DNA of 64,000 nt, taken from Gammaproteobacteria bacterium. Lineage in GTDB: Bacteria > Pseudomonadota > Gammaproteobacteria > Steroidobacterales > Steroidobacteraceae. The stretch is taken from the NCBI GenBank assembly GCA_016874235.1, contig VGUJ01000006.1:1-64000 (forward strand), in the 5' to 3' direction. Made by a program: the position numbers and the translations under genes. The notes beneath the pieces were generated by a model. It saw nothing but the letters and a program-made list of their open reading frames with translations. It was not told the DNA's origin and made no database searches. Below, piece after piece: positions 16,653 through 25,473 of the stretch (positions are counted from its first letter, which is position 1; every line of letters starts with the position of its first letter).

Positions 16653-18646
16653 GACGCCTGGGGTTTATGGCACTCTGCGCCGTGTTGGTTGCATCGTGTG
16701 GCGGTGGCGGCTCGGAGGCGCCGAGCTCTGGAGTCAGTAGTGGCGCGGTTCCACCCTCCAGTACGGCTTCCTGTGACGGGAGCTGCGCGAACGTCAGCTC
16801 TTTTTTGGCTGTCAGTGACGTTGAATCCGTCATCGCACGTGGTGTTGCTGAGGCGCAGGCGAGAGGCGTCAAGGCAACCATTGCCGTAGTCGATCGGGTC
16901 GGTAATGTGCTTGCGGTGTTCCGCATGTCTGGCGCGCTTGAGGACGTCACGATGCGTACCAGCGACGTGTCGGCGTCGGCGCTGAGCGGAGGCCTCGAAA
17001 ACGTCGAAGTGATTCCCGCGACGGCGGCTGCGATTGCAAAGGCCGTCACCGGCGCCTATCTGTCAAGTGAAGGTAATGCCTTCAGCACTCGAACGGCCAG
17101 TCAAATCATTCAATCACATTTCAATCCTGGCGAACTGCTGACTCCGGGCGGTCCGTTGTTCGGTGTTCAGTTCAGTCAGCTGCCGTGCTCGGATGTTGCG
17201 TTGCGTTTCACGACTGCTGAGGGTGATGCCGGACCGAAGCGTTCGCCTCTCGGACTTGCAGGCGACCCGGGTGGATTCCCTCTCTACCGATCCGGAACGC
17301 CGATCGGTGGCGTAGGGGTAGTCGTCGATCCTGTTTATGGCATTGATCGTAATGTTCTCGATGTCGATAACGATGTCGACGAGGCGGTGGCGTTCGCCGC
17401 CACGGGCTCGCTGGCTGCGCCGGAGGACCGTCGCGCAGATCGAATTACGGCAGATGGTAAGACTCTCAGGTTCAGCGATTTTCGTGTCGAGGACCTACGC
17501 TCCCGAATCGACTCGCCCCCGACGTTCGCATCGCTGCTTGGTAGCGTTGGGCAGCTCATTGCAGTACCTGGCTACAACGTTGCGGCGGTCAGAGCGGGGA
17601 CAGCTTTTGGGCAGGCACGCTCCGGTATTCGGGCCGATAGTCAGGACTATGCCAATCTCGATGCGTTCGTTCTGGTTGATGCGACGGACAACGAGCGTTT
17701 TCGTCCGCGCGCAGGCACTGACGGTGCTGCGGCGCTGACATCCGTCGAGGTGCGATCCATTCTCTCGAGTGCCTTGCGAATTGCGAATCGTAGTCGAGCG
17801 CAGATACGTCGTCCGCTCGATACGCCGGCGCGTGTCTCGATCACCGTCGTAGATTCGCGGGGCGAGATTTTGGGGCTCGTAAGAACTCGCGATGCGCCCG
17901 TGTTCGGTATCGATGTGTCGGTACAGAAGGCGCGCGGCGCGGCGTTTTTGTCTTCGCGTACCTCGGCAGAGAGATTGAATGCGCTTCCTCCGGCCGTTTA
18001 TCTCGATCGCGTCTTGGTACGGTTGCGAGAAGAGTCGCCGGCGCAGTACGTCCCTACCACGCGGATTTTTCTTGGCTTGCCAAATGCCTTGGCGGATGGG
18101 ATGACTGCGTTTTCCGCGCGCGCGATCGGCAATCTCGCACGCCCAAATTATCCGGACGGGGTTGATGGAAATCCATTTGGTCCGCTCTCGCGAGCGCCGG
18201 GGCAATGGAGTCCGCTCAACACGGGATTACAAATGGATCTCGTTCATAACGCTGTCATTCAGCACGTTGCGTTTGTTCGTGGTTTGACGCCCGATACCCC
18301 GCGTAATTGCAGTGGAGTAGGCGGTTTCGATCGCGGCTTTGTCGTAAATGGTGCCGTTCGCGGTCTAGCCAATGGCATACAAATTTTTCCCGGCGCTGTG
18401 CCGATCTATCGCGGTGAGCAGCTGATCGGGGCGATCGGAGTTTCTGGGGACGGCATCGATCAGGATGACATGGTCGCTTTCCTTGGTGTCGCACGTGCCG
18501 GCTTATCCGGAAACCCGCCACATAACGCGCCGACAAATCGTCGAGCGGATCAATTAGTTCCTCGTGGTGCGCGCCTGCGCTACGTCAGCTGTCCGCAAGC
18601 GCCGTTCCTGGACTCCAACGAACAGGAGCCCTGCAGTGGTCTTTGA
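16649..18646 (+). CDS. lipoprotein with two HbpS/GlcG-like (DUF336) domains
   Basis: A 665-residue protein with a clear lipobox (LVASCGGGG, Cys at about 18), so it is a lipid-anchored envelope protein. Two regions resemble the HbpS/GlcG fold: about 50-240 (ARGVKATIAVVDRVGNVLAV) and about 365-600 (ARVSITVVDSRGEILGLVR). HbpS proteins bind heme or sense redox state in other bacteria. Here the family fits a heme-rich neighbourhood, but binding is not shown. The gene overlaps the FHA-cytochrome gene by 4 bases and the barrel gene by 11 bases, so all three are surely co-expressed. Confidence 0.78.
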   Translation: MRRLGFMALCAVLVASCGGGGSEAPSSGVSSGAVPPSSTASCDGSCANVSSFLAVSDVESVIARGVAEAQARGVKATIAVVDRVGNVLAVFRMSGALEDVTMRTSDVSASALSGGLENVEVIPATAAAIAKAVTGAYLSSEGNAFSTRTASQIIQSHFNPGELLTPGGPLFGVQFSQLPCSDVALRFTTAEGDAGPKRSPLGLAGDPGGFPLYRSGTPIGGVGVVVDPVYGIDRNVLDVDNDVDEAVAFAATGSLAAPEDRRADRITADGKTLRFSDFRVEDLRSRIDSPPTFASLLGSVGQLIAVPGYNVAAVRAGTAFGQARSGIRADSQDYANLDAFVLVDATDNERFRPRAGTDGAAALTSVEVRSILSSALRIANRSRAQIRRPLDTPARVSITVVDSRGEILGLVRTRDAPVFGIDVSVQKARGAAFLSSRTSAERLNALPPAVYLDRVLVRLREESPAQYVPTTRIFLGLPNALADGMTAFSARAIGNLARPNYPDGVDGNPFGPLSRAPGQWSPLNTGLQMDLVHNAVIQHVAFVRGLTPDTPRNCSGVGGFDRGFVVNGAVRGLANGIQIFPGAVPIYRGEQLIGAIGVSGDGIDQDDMVAFLGVARAGLSGNPPHNAPTNRRADQLVPRGARLRYVSCPQAPFLDSNEQEPCSGL

Positions 18647-20405
18647 TCGAACGTGGTTACCTGCGCTGCTCGGATGGTTGCTTGCAGGGTCCGCTCTCGC
18701 GAGCGAGGCGTGTCCACCGTCGCAGCCGACCGAGTCGGGCCGACGTAGCCCCACGATACCGGTTATCCCGTATGAGCCGGAGCCTTGTGATCCATCGCGA
18801 ATTTCCCCAGCTCCGATAGAGGAGATGGGATCTTTACAAGGGTTCCCGGATCGGTGGCGTATCGTTGAGGCGATTGGCATTAAAGAAAACTTGCTCGACC
18901 CTTACAATGGCTACAATCGCTTAAAGGGCGATCGACCGATGCTCGGCGAAGACTGGTACTTGGCGTTCATCGGGATTTCCGATTCAGTCTTTGAGCCGCG
19001 TTCGTTTCCTCTGCCGGTCGGTGGTCCAGTTACGGACAGATCGGGATCCCTCAATACGTTTGGCAGTCCGAAGACGGAGATCTTAGCGCAGACGTTCATT
19101 CTTGAGACTGTGCTCTACCAAGGCAATACGACGTTCAAACCGCCCGATTGGGAATTCCGATTCACGCCAGCATTTAACGTAACACGAGTCTCTGCTGACG
19201 AGCGTGGTTTGCTGCGAGCGCCCGCAGATGCTTCTAAGGTTCGCTACGACTCGGCGTTTGGCTTGCAGGCTGCGTTCGTGGATCGCCATTTGCGAAATGT
19301 GTCGCCTAACTACGACTTCGACAGTCTCCGCGTCGGAATACAGCCCTTCACTTCTGACTTCCGTGGCTTTTTGCTCAACGATGCGATGTTTGGTGTGCGT
19401 CTATTTGGCATCCGAGCAAGCAATCGTTATCAATACAACCTTGCGTGGTTCCGTCGCCTAGACAAAGATACGAATAGCGGTCTGAACGACGTGTTCTCTC
19501 GCGGTCTCGCATCGTTTCGAGACGATGATGTCTTCGTCGCTAACCTTTATATACAAGACTGGCCGACTCTCGGATTTTTCACCCAAGGCACGGTGATTCA
19601 TAACCGTAATCGCGAAGGCGGACAAATTCAGTACGACGATAACGGTATCATTCAGCGACCTGTGTCGCTCGGCGTCGAGCGATCGGGTGATTACGATGTC
19701 ACCTATCTCGGTGTCTCCGGTGACGGTCATATCGCCGGAGTTAACCTAACGACTTCCGCGTACTACGCGACTGGAGATGCCGAACGTGGTACCTTCGTCG
19801 ACCGCCCGCAAAAGATCCGAGCGGGGTTCGTCGCAGCCGAGATCTCCAAGGATTTCTCATGGATCCGCGCCCGCGCGTCGCTCGCGTGGGGATCTGCGGA
19901 TTCAGATCCGTTTGACGATCGAGGCGAAGGATTTGACGCGATATTCGAAAATCCTCTGTTTGCGGGTGCGGATACCAGTTTTTGGATACGCGAACCCGTT
20001 CCGCTGATTGGTGGTGGACGTGTGACACTGACCGGGCGTAACGGGTTGCTGAACTCGCTGAGATCGTCGAAGGAGTTTGGTCAGTCGAACTTCGCGAATC
20101 CGGGGCTGAAGCTTGTGGGTGTTGGAGCAGACTTTGATCTGACGCCAACCTTGCGGGTGAGCACCAACGTCAATTGGCTGCAATTTGTGGATACGGAAAC
20201 CTTGCGGGTTGCGCGTGCGCAAGGGGATATCGACAAGCAGATCGGTATTGACGCCTCAATCGCGTTGATCTGGCGACCGACGGCCATTCAAAACGTCGTG
20301 GGTCGTCTGTCTGTCGCCACGTTGGTGCCGGGGGACGGTTATCGCGATCTCTTTGAAGACGACATCGCTTACGCCGTTCTCGGCAATCTCGTTCTTACTT
20401 ACTGA
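18636..20405 (+). CDS. probable outer-membrane beta-barrel protein
   Basis: A 589-residue exported protein: N-terminal VVFDRTW, a hydrophobic core LLGWLLAG, then a cleavage-like ALA-SEA. The mature part has alternating hydrophobic and polar strands rich in Tyr, Phe and Asp (for instance FDSLRVGIQPFTSDFRGFLL). It ends in Tyr (VLGNLVLTY), as Bam-assembled barrels do. I choose the GTG at 18636, 11 bases inside the upstream gene, because CAGGAG precedes it at proper distance and a signal peptide follows directly. It lies between cytochrome genes, so it may be the porin of a porin-cytochrome conduit. I see no direct similarity to MtrB or PioB. Confidence 0.75.
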   Translation: MVFDRTWLPALLGWLLAGSALASEACPPSQPTESGRRSPTIPVIPYEPEPCDPSRISPAPIEEMGSLQGFPDRWRIVEAIGIKENLLDPYNGYNRLKGDRPMLGEDWYLAFIGISDSVFEPRSFPLPVGGPVTDRSGSLNTFGSPKTEILAQTFILETVLYQGNTTFKPPDWEFRFTPAFNVTRVSADERGLLRAPADASKVRYDSAFGLQAAFVDRHLRNVSPNYDFDSLRVGIQPFTSDFRGFLLNDAMFGVRLFGIRASNRYQYNLAWFRRLDKDTNSGLNDVFSRGLASFRDDDVFVANLYIQDWPTLGFFTQGTVIHNRNREGGQIQYDDNGIIQRPVSLGVERSGDYDVTYLGVSGDGHIAGVNLTTSAYYATGDAERGTFVDRPQKIRAGFVAAEISKDFSWIRARASLAWGSADSDPFDDRGEGFDAIFENPLFAGADTSFWIREPVPLIGGGRVTLTGRNGLLNSLRSSKEFGQSNFANPGLKLVGVGADFDLTPTLRVSTNVNWLQFVDTETLRVARAQGDIDKQIGIDASIALIWRPTAIQNVVGRLSVATLVPGDGYRDLFEDDIAYAVLGNLVLTY

Positions 20406-20416
20406 TTATCGAACTC

Positions 20417-23400
20417 ATGAAAAAGCTCGTCGCTTCACTCTTCACCTTATCCGGACTGATGCTTTTGCCGGGCTCGGTCGATTTCGCGACCTCTGCGGAG
20501 GGTCTCAAGGCAGTCGAGCGGATTTACTCGGTCTCACCGCCTGCGCCGGCAAAGCAGACCTTGGAGGAGGCCGCGGCGAAGAGTGTGGGGTGTAACGACT
20601 GCCACACGAAGACCGATCAGCCGACCATGCATGCTAATCCGGGTGTCGTACTCGGTTGCACGGACTGTCACGGCGGCTCAGCCAATGTGCGTTGGATTGG
20701 TCCTGATGATCGCGACACGCAACGGAACAACCGAAAGTACGCCGAGGTGCGCGATGCGGCGCATGTGCTGCCTAAGTATCCTTCCGCATGGCATCACCCA
20801 TCGAGTGCTAACCCAGAGCGTACTTACGCTTTGCTCAACAAAGAGGCGAACGAGTTCATCCGGTTCGTCAATCCTGGCGACTATCGCGCCGCCGATGCGG
20901 CGTGCGGTGCGTGTCACGCCCGAACCATCGAAGATGCCAAGCGTAGTTTGATGGCGACCGCCACGATGTTCTGGGGCGGAGCGGCCTATAACAATGGCTT
21001 ACTTCCTTTCAAGAATTATATTCTCGGTGAGAGCTACACCAGAGAGGGTGTCGCGGCGATCCTCGAAGGGGCGAAGACAACGGCAGAGCAACGTGATAAG
21101 CATGAGCTCGTCGAGCGAATCTACCCATTGCCGCGTTGGGAGAACCTGCCGCCCGCCGATATCTTCCGCGCCTTCGAGCGCGGAGGACGCAACATCACCA
21201 ACCTGTTCCCCGAAACAGGTATCCCTAATTCTTTGGGTCAAATACAGCGTCTTGAGGAGCCAGGTCGCCCTGACTTCAAGCAGTCGAATCGCGGGCCCGG
21301 TACTGGTGGTCGGATCGCGGTGCCGGTACTCAATATCCACAAAACTCGGTTGAACGACCCCTTGATGTGGTTCATGGGTACTAACGATAACCCTGGCGAT
21401 TTCCGCTCGTCGGGTTGTACGAGCTGTCATGTGGTGTACGCGAACGATCGCGATCCAAGACACTCAGGTCCTTACGCGCAATTTGGGCACGATGGAAAAT
21501 CGCAGACCTTAGATCCTACGATTCCGAAAGATCGCAGCGGGCATCCGTTAGCCCACTCATTCACGCGGTCGATCCCAACGAGCCAGTGCATGATTTGTCA
21601 CATGCACCAGCCAAACATGTTCATCAACTCGTTCCTTGGCTACACGATGTGGGATTACGAGTCAGATGCTCCCCACATGTGGCCGGAAGAGCAGCAGTTT
21701 CCGACGCCGGAGAAAATCCGACAGGTGCTCGATCGTAATCCGGAAGGCGCTGCGCCGCGCGGGAAGTGGGGGGATCTTGAGTTTCTCAAGACTGTCAGCG
21801 AGCTCAATCCGAAGTTGAAGGATACCCAGTTCGCGGACTATCACGGGCACGGGTGGAATTTCCGGGCGATTCACAAGCGTGACCGAGAAGGCAATCTGCT
21901 CGATGCCGACGGTAACATCATCGCTAACGACGACCCGCAGAAGTGGAAAAAGACGGTGCAGATGTCTTCGATTCACGTGGATGTCGGCATGCACTGCGTC
22001 GACTGTCACTTTGCGCAGGACTCTCATGGCAATGGCTATCTGCACGGCTCTGTTGCTGCAGCCGTCGAGATTGACTGCAAGGACTGTCATGGTACGACGG
22101 CGGCTGTGGCCAATCTCAGAACATCCGGACCTGCGGCGCCGAAGTCCGGGACTAATCTGGGTCTTATTCGTAACCCCGATGGAAAGCCTCGCTTCGAGTG
22201 GCGTGGGAATACGCTGATTCAAAGATCAGCGGTGACAGCGGGTCTCGAGTGGGAGGTGTCCCAGGTCAAGGATACGGTGACGCCCGGTAACGCGCACTAC
22301 AACGCGAAGGCGGCGCGAGCCAAGACGATGGCGAAGGATTCCAAGAAGCAAAACTTCGGGCCGGATATTCCGTGGGAGATGCTTGCGCACAACGACGACA
22401 AAATGGAGTGCTACACCTGTCACACGCCCTGGACGACAAGTTGTGGCGGTTGTCATTTGCCGATCGAGGCGAATGCGAAGACGGAGCGCCATCGTTACGA
22501 GGGCGGTGAGACGCGTAATTTTGCGACTTATAATCCACAGGTCTTGCGTGAAGACATTTTCATGCTTGGTTGGCGCGGGGCGAGTGAAGGAGGAAAGATG
22601 GCGCCGGTGCGCTCGTCGTCGGCCCTCGTGTTGTCTTCGACCAACTCCAACCGAGAGCGTATTTACATCCAGCAGCCGCCGATCGCCGCGTCGGGCTACA
22701 GCTCGCAGGCAATGAATCCTCACTATCCGCACACCGAGCGCAAGACGGAAACGAAGACCTGCAGTGACTGTCATCTTGCGAAAGAGGGAGATAACAACGC
22801 GATCATCGCGCAGACACTGGGATTCGGTACCCAGTTCATCAATTTTAATGGTCTAAACGCTTGGGTCGGCACGGAGAAGGGCGTCGCTGCAATCGAGGTG
22901 ACGGAGTGGGATGAGCCGCAGGCCGTCATCGGTAGTTACCTTCATCGATACGCCTACCCCAAGTGGTACGCCGATCATCTCAGTCGGGACCGCGAATTAC
23001 AGCGCGCCAGCGCGTTGAGCGGCGGACTTGCCGGCTGCGTGCAATTGCGAGGCGAATACGTGTTCTCTGCTGAGGGGAAACGCGGTATGCGCGTGTTGGA
23101 TGCAGCGAGCATCGCCAACAAAGGCATCAGCCAGAAATTGATCAGCGCACCGTTCTCGCCTCTCGGTCACAACACCCAGGTGCGGACGACCAATGCGACG
23201 TGCGTTGCGTTAGCGACCACTCAACCCGTGCACCCGCCGCGCAATGAGGGCGATCGCATGCGTAAGGCGAATCTTGAGCAACCTTTCCTGCCGATCTATA
23301 ACTTTGCAGTGATCACCGACTCGGTCGAAGGGCTCGTGTTAGTCGATATCAATACGTTGGCTGATGGCGAGTTCAGGAACAATTTCCTGCGGCGCTTCTT

Positions 23401-24184
23401 GACTTGGAATCCGAGCGGGAAGTTGACTGGTGCGCGGCATTTGACCATCGCCGGGAATCTGGCTTACGTCGTCACGGACAGGTCGGTTGTCATTACAGAC
23501 TTGTCTACTCCGAGTCTGCCAAAGATCGTTTCGGAGATTGCGTTCGACTCGCCGCGTGCCGTGGCCCTTCAGTTCCGTTATCTCTTCGTGACGACGGCGC
23601 GAGGATTCGAGGTGGTCGATATTACGGCGCCATCGCGTCCGCGCAAGTTGCCAGACGCGACGGTACCGTTAAATGGTGCAGGGGGTTTCACTGTCGCAAG
23701 GACCTACGCTTACGTCGCTAATGGACGTGAGGGTCTGGCCATCATCGACGTGAAAAAACCGCAAGCGGCGCGCTTGTTCCGGAAATGGGGCGCCGACGGG
23801 AATCTTGTCGACTCCCGCGACGTCATGATCGCGTCGACCAACGCCTCTCTTTTCGCCTACGTCGCAGACGGAAAGGGTGGCTTGAAAGTAATGCAACTGA
23901 CGAGCCCCTCTTCACAGCCGAATTTCTACGGGTTCAGTCCGGAACCGCGACCGGAGTTGATCGCCCACAAGGCGACAAGATCGGCTGCGCTGAGTCTGTC
24001 TCGGCCATTGGAGCGCGATCGTGCGGTTGACGAAAGCGGTGGGCAAGTTGCTGTCTTTGGTCGCCGCGGTTCGCGTCCGTTCAATTTGCAGGAGATGCAG
24101 CGAATGTATCTCAGCCAGGATGGCGAGCCCTGGTACGTTGAGGACAACCCAGCCGTGCAGCAGGCGCGGAGGAATCAAAGATGA
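20417..24184 (+). CDS. ten-heme cytochrome c with C-terminal LVIVD propeller
   Basis: A 1255-residue exported protein with signal MKKLVASLFTLSGLMLLPG. Ten CxxCH sites lie between about residues 58 and 786: CNDCH, CTDCH, CGACH, CTSCH, CMICH, CVDCH, CKDCH, CYTCH, CGGCH and CSDCH. Scattered His residues could be distal ligands. Residues about 960-1180 contain LVIVD-type repeats (AYVVTDRSVVITDLS, YLFVTTARGFEVVDI, YAYVANGREGLAIIDV, FAYVADGKGGLKVM), which form a beta propeller in other surface proteins. It is probably periplasmic or cell-surface, with the propeller as a docking or catalytic module. It lies 11 bases after the barrel gene and overlaps the next cytochrome gene by 4 bases. Confidence 0.9.
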   Translation: MKKLVASLFTLSGLMLLPGSVDFATSAEGLKAVERIYSVSPPAPAKQTLEEAAAKSVGCNDCHTKTDQPTMHANPGVVLGCTDCHGGSANVRWIGPDDRDTQRNNRKYAEVRDAAHVLPKYPSAWHHPSSANPERTYALLNKEANEFIRFVNPGDYRAADAACGACHARTIEDAKRSLMATATMFWGGAAYNNGLLPFKNYILGESYTREGVAAILEGAKTTAEQRDKHELVERIYPLPRWENLPPADIFRAFERGGRNITNLFPETGIPNSLGQIQRLEEPGRPDFKQSNRGPGTGGRIAVPVLNIHKTRLNDPLMWFMGTNDNPGDFRSSGCTSCHVVYANDRDPRHSGPYAQFGHDGKSQTLDPTIPKDRSGHPLAHSFTRSIPTSQCMICHMHQPNMFINSFLGYTMWDYESDAPHMWPEEQQFPTPEKIRQVLDRNPEGAAPRGKWGDLEFLKTVSELNPKLKDTQFADYHGHGWNFRAIHKRDREGNLLDADGNIIANDDPQKWKKTVQMSSIHVDVGMHCVDCHFAQDSHGNGYLHGSVAAAVEIDCKDCHGTTAAVANLRTSGPAAPKSGTNLGLIRNPDGKPRFEWRGNTLIQRSAVTAGLEWEVSQVKDTVTPGNAHYNAKAARAKTMAKDSKKQNFGPDIPWEMLAHNDDKMECYTCHTPWTTSCGGCHLPIEANAKTERHRYEGGETRNFATYNPQVLREDIFMLGWRGASEGGKMAPVRSSSALVLSSTNSNRERIYIQQPPIAASGYSSQAMNPHYPHTERKTETKTCSDCHLAKEGDNNAIIAQTLGFGTQFINFNGLNAWVGTEKGVAAIEVTEWDEPQAVIGSYLHRYAYPKWYADHLSRDRELQRASALSGGLAGCVQLRGEYVFSAEGKRGMRVLDAASIANKGISQKLISAPFSPLGHNTQVRTTNATCVALATTQPVHPPRNEGDRMRKANLEQPFLPIYNFAVITDSVEGLVLVDINTLADGEFRNNFLRRFLTWNPSGKLTGARHLTIAGNLAYVVTDRSVVITDLSTPSLPKIVSEIAFDSPRAVALQFRYLFVTTARGFEVVDITAPSRPRKLPDATVPLNGAGGFTVARTYAYVANGREGLAIIDVKKPQAARLFRKWGADGNLVDSRDVMIASTNASLFAYVADGKGGLKVMQLTSPSSQPNFYGFSPEPRPELIAHKATRSAALSLSRPLERDRAVDESGGQVAVFGRRGSRPFNLQEMQRMYLSQDGEPWYVEDNPAVQQARRNQR

Positions 24185-25467
24185 GTGTTAAGTCGATCCA
24201 GTTGAAGTGGGCAGCCTTAGGTCTTGCACTGTTGTCCACGCTCGGCGCGGTCGCAGAGGAGGCCAAGCGACGTCATGAGGGCGTTGCAACCTGTGCTTCA
24301 TCGCTGTGCCACGGTTCGAGCCAGCCACTCAAGACTTACGAGAGCGCCCTTCAAAACGAATATACGACTTGGTCGCAATTTGATCCGCATTCCAACGCGT
24401 ACAAGGTGTTACTCAACAAGCAGTCCCAGGAGATCGCTCGTCGGATGGGTATCGGCCCGGCTCATGAGGCGCCAGCGTGTCTTGCCTGCCATTCGGATGC
24501 GGTCCCTGCTGCGCAGCGAGGCGTCAAATTCCAATTGGATGACGGAGTCGGCTGTGAGAGTTGTCACGGTGGCTCGGAAAAGTGGCTGGCGACGCACTAT
24601 CAGGTGCCGAAGATTCCGCGAAGTGAGAATCTGGCCCGAGGGCTCGTCGCACTCGAGAACCCCGATACGCTCGCGGGCACCTGTCTCGCGTGTCATGTCG
24701 GCGACAAAGATCGCTATGCGAATCATCGAATGATGGCAGCCGGTCACCCACGAATTGTCTTCGAGCTCGATACTTATCTCGAGCTTTGGCGTACCAGTGG
24801 TGGGCGGGAGCATTATCGTAAGAGCGCTCAAATAGCGCATGTTGCCTTATGGGCCAAGGGACTCATCGAATCGTCGCGTCGGCAACTTGATCTGATCGAC
24901 CGTCACGGCGCTGGACGACTTGGACCCATCCCGGATTTCGGTATCTACGCCTGTCACTCCTGCCATCGGGATCTTCGACTGTCCGCGTTTGGAGGCTCGA
25001 ACTCTTCGCTTGGCGGGCCGGGCGACCTTCGATGGCAGGATGCGCATCTGCTCGTTCTTCAACAGGTCTCTCAAGCTCTTCGGTTGCAATCTTCGAAGCC
25101 GCTTGACCGGGCGATAATCGGATTACAGCGTTCGGCGAATGGCGATGTGGCCTCGTTAAAGCTTGCCCTTGCGTCCACTCGCGACGCGCTGCTGGTCACA
25201 GAAAGGGAGCTTAAAGGACGTAATTGGAGTACCGCTGAGATGAACCTCGTGGTCCAGGCGCTGATTGACGCATCTCTACGCGGCGGATTCCCCGATCCAG
25301 CCGCCGCCGAGCAAGCGGCGATGGGTCTTGTCGTCATGCTGGCCGGCTTGCAGCTAGATCGTGGCAAGCGTGCGGAGATCGACCGGCTATTCGATGATTT
25401 GCGTGATGACAACGCCTTCGATCAAAGACGGTTCGTGAAGTGGATGTCTGTGCTCGGCGCACGCTGA
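24181..25467 (+). CDS. c554-like multiheme cytochrome c
   Basis: A 428-residue exported cytochrome with a signal ending ...AVAEE near residue 25. Four normal sites are present (CLACH, CESCH, CLACH, CHSCH), plus an N-terminal CASSLCH, a CX4CH spacing. That gives up to five c-type hemes within the first ~260 residues. The arrangement, including AGHPRIVFELD after the fourth site, is that of the cytochrome c554-like family. The C-terminal 150 residues are helical and heme-free. As a soluble periplasmic carrier it could shuttle electrons between the inner-membrane decaheme protein and the outer-membrane partners. The glgB start codon follows after 6 bases. Confidence 0.88.
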   Translation: MSVKSIQLKWAALGLALLSTLGAVAEEAKRRHEGVATCASSLCHGSSQPLKTYESALQNEYTTWSQFDPHSNAYKVLLNKQSQEIARRMGIGPAHEAPACLACHSDAVPAAQRGVKFQLDDGVGCESCHGGSEKWLATHYQVPKIPRSENLARGLVALENPDTLAGTCLACHVGDKDRYANHRMMAAGHPRIVFELDTYLELWRTSGGREHYRKSAQIAHVALWAKGLIESSRRQLDLIDRHGAGRLGPIPDFGIYACHSCHRDLRLSAFGGSNSSLGGPGDLRWQDAHLLVLQQVSQALRLQSSKPLDRAIIGLQRSANGDVASLKLALASTRDALLVTERELKGRNWSTAEMNLVVQALIDASLRGGFPDPAAAEQAAMGLVVMLAGLQLDRGKRAEIDRLFDDLRDDNAFDQRRFVKWMSVLGAR

Positions 25468-25473
25468 TCTTTG

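Noticed and set aside
17495-18205. 236-residue minus-strand open frame inside the HbpS-like lipoprotein gene
   Set aside because: Arg-rich shadow frame without motifs; the sense gene has a lipobox, domain signatures and coupled neighbours.
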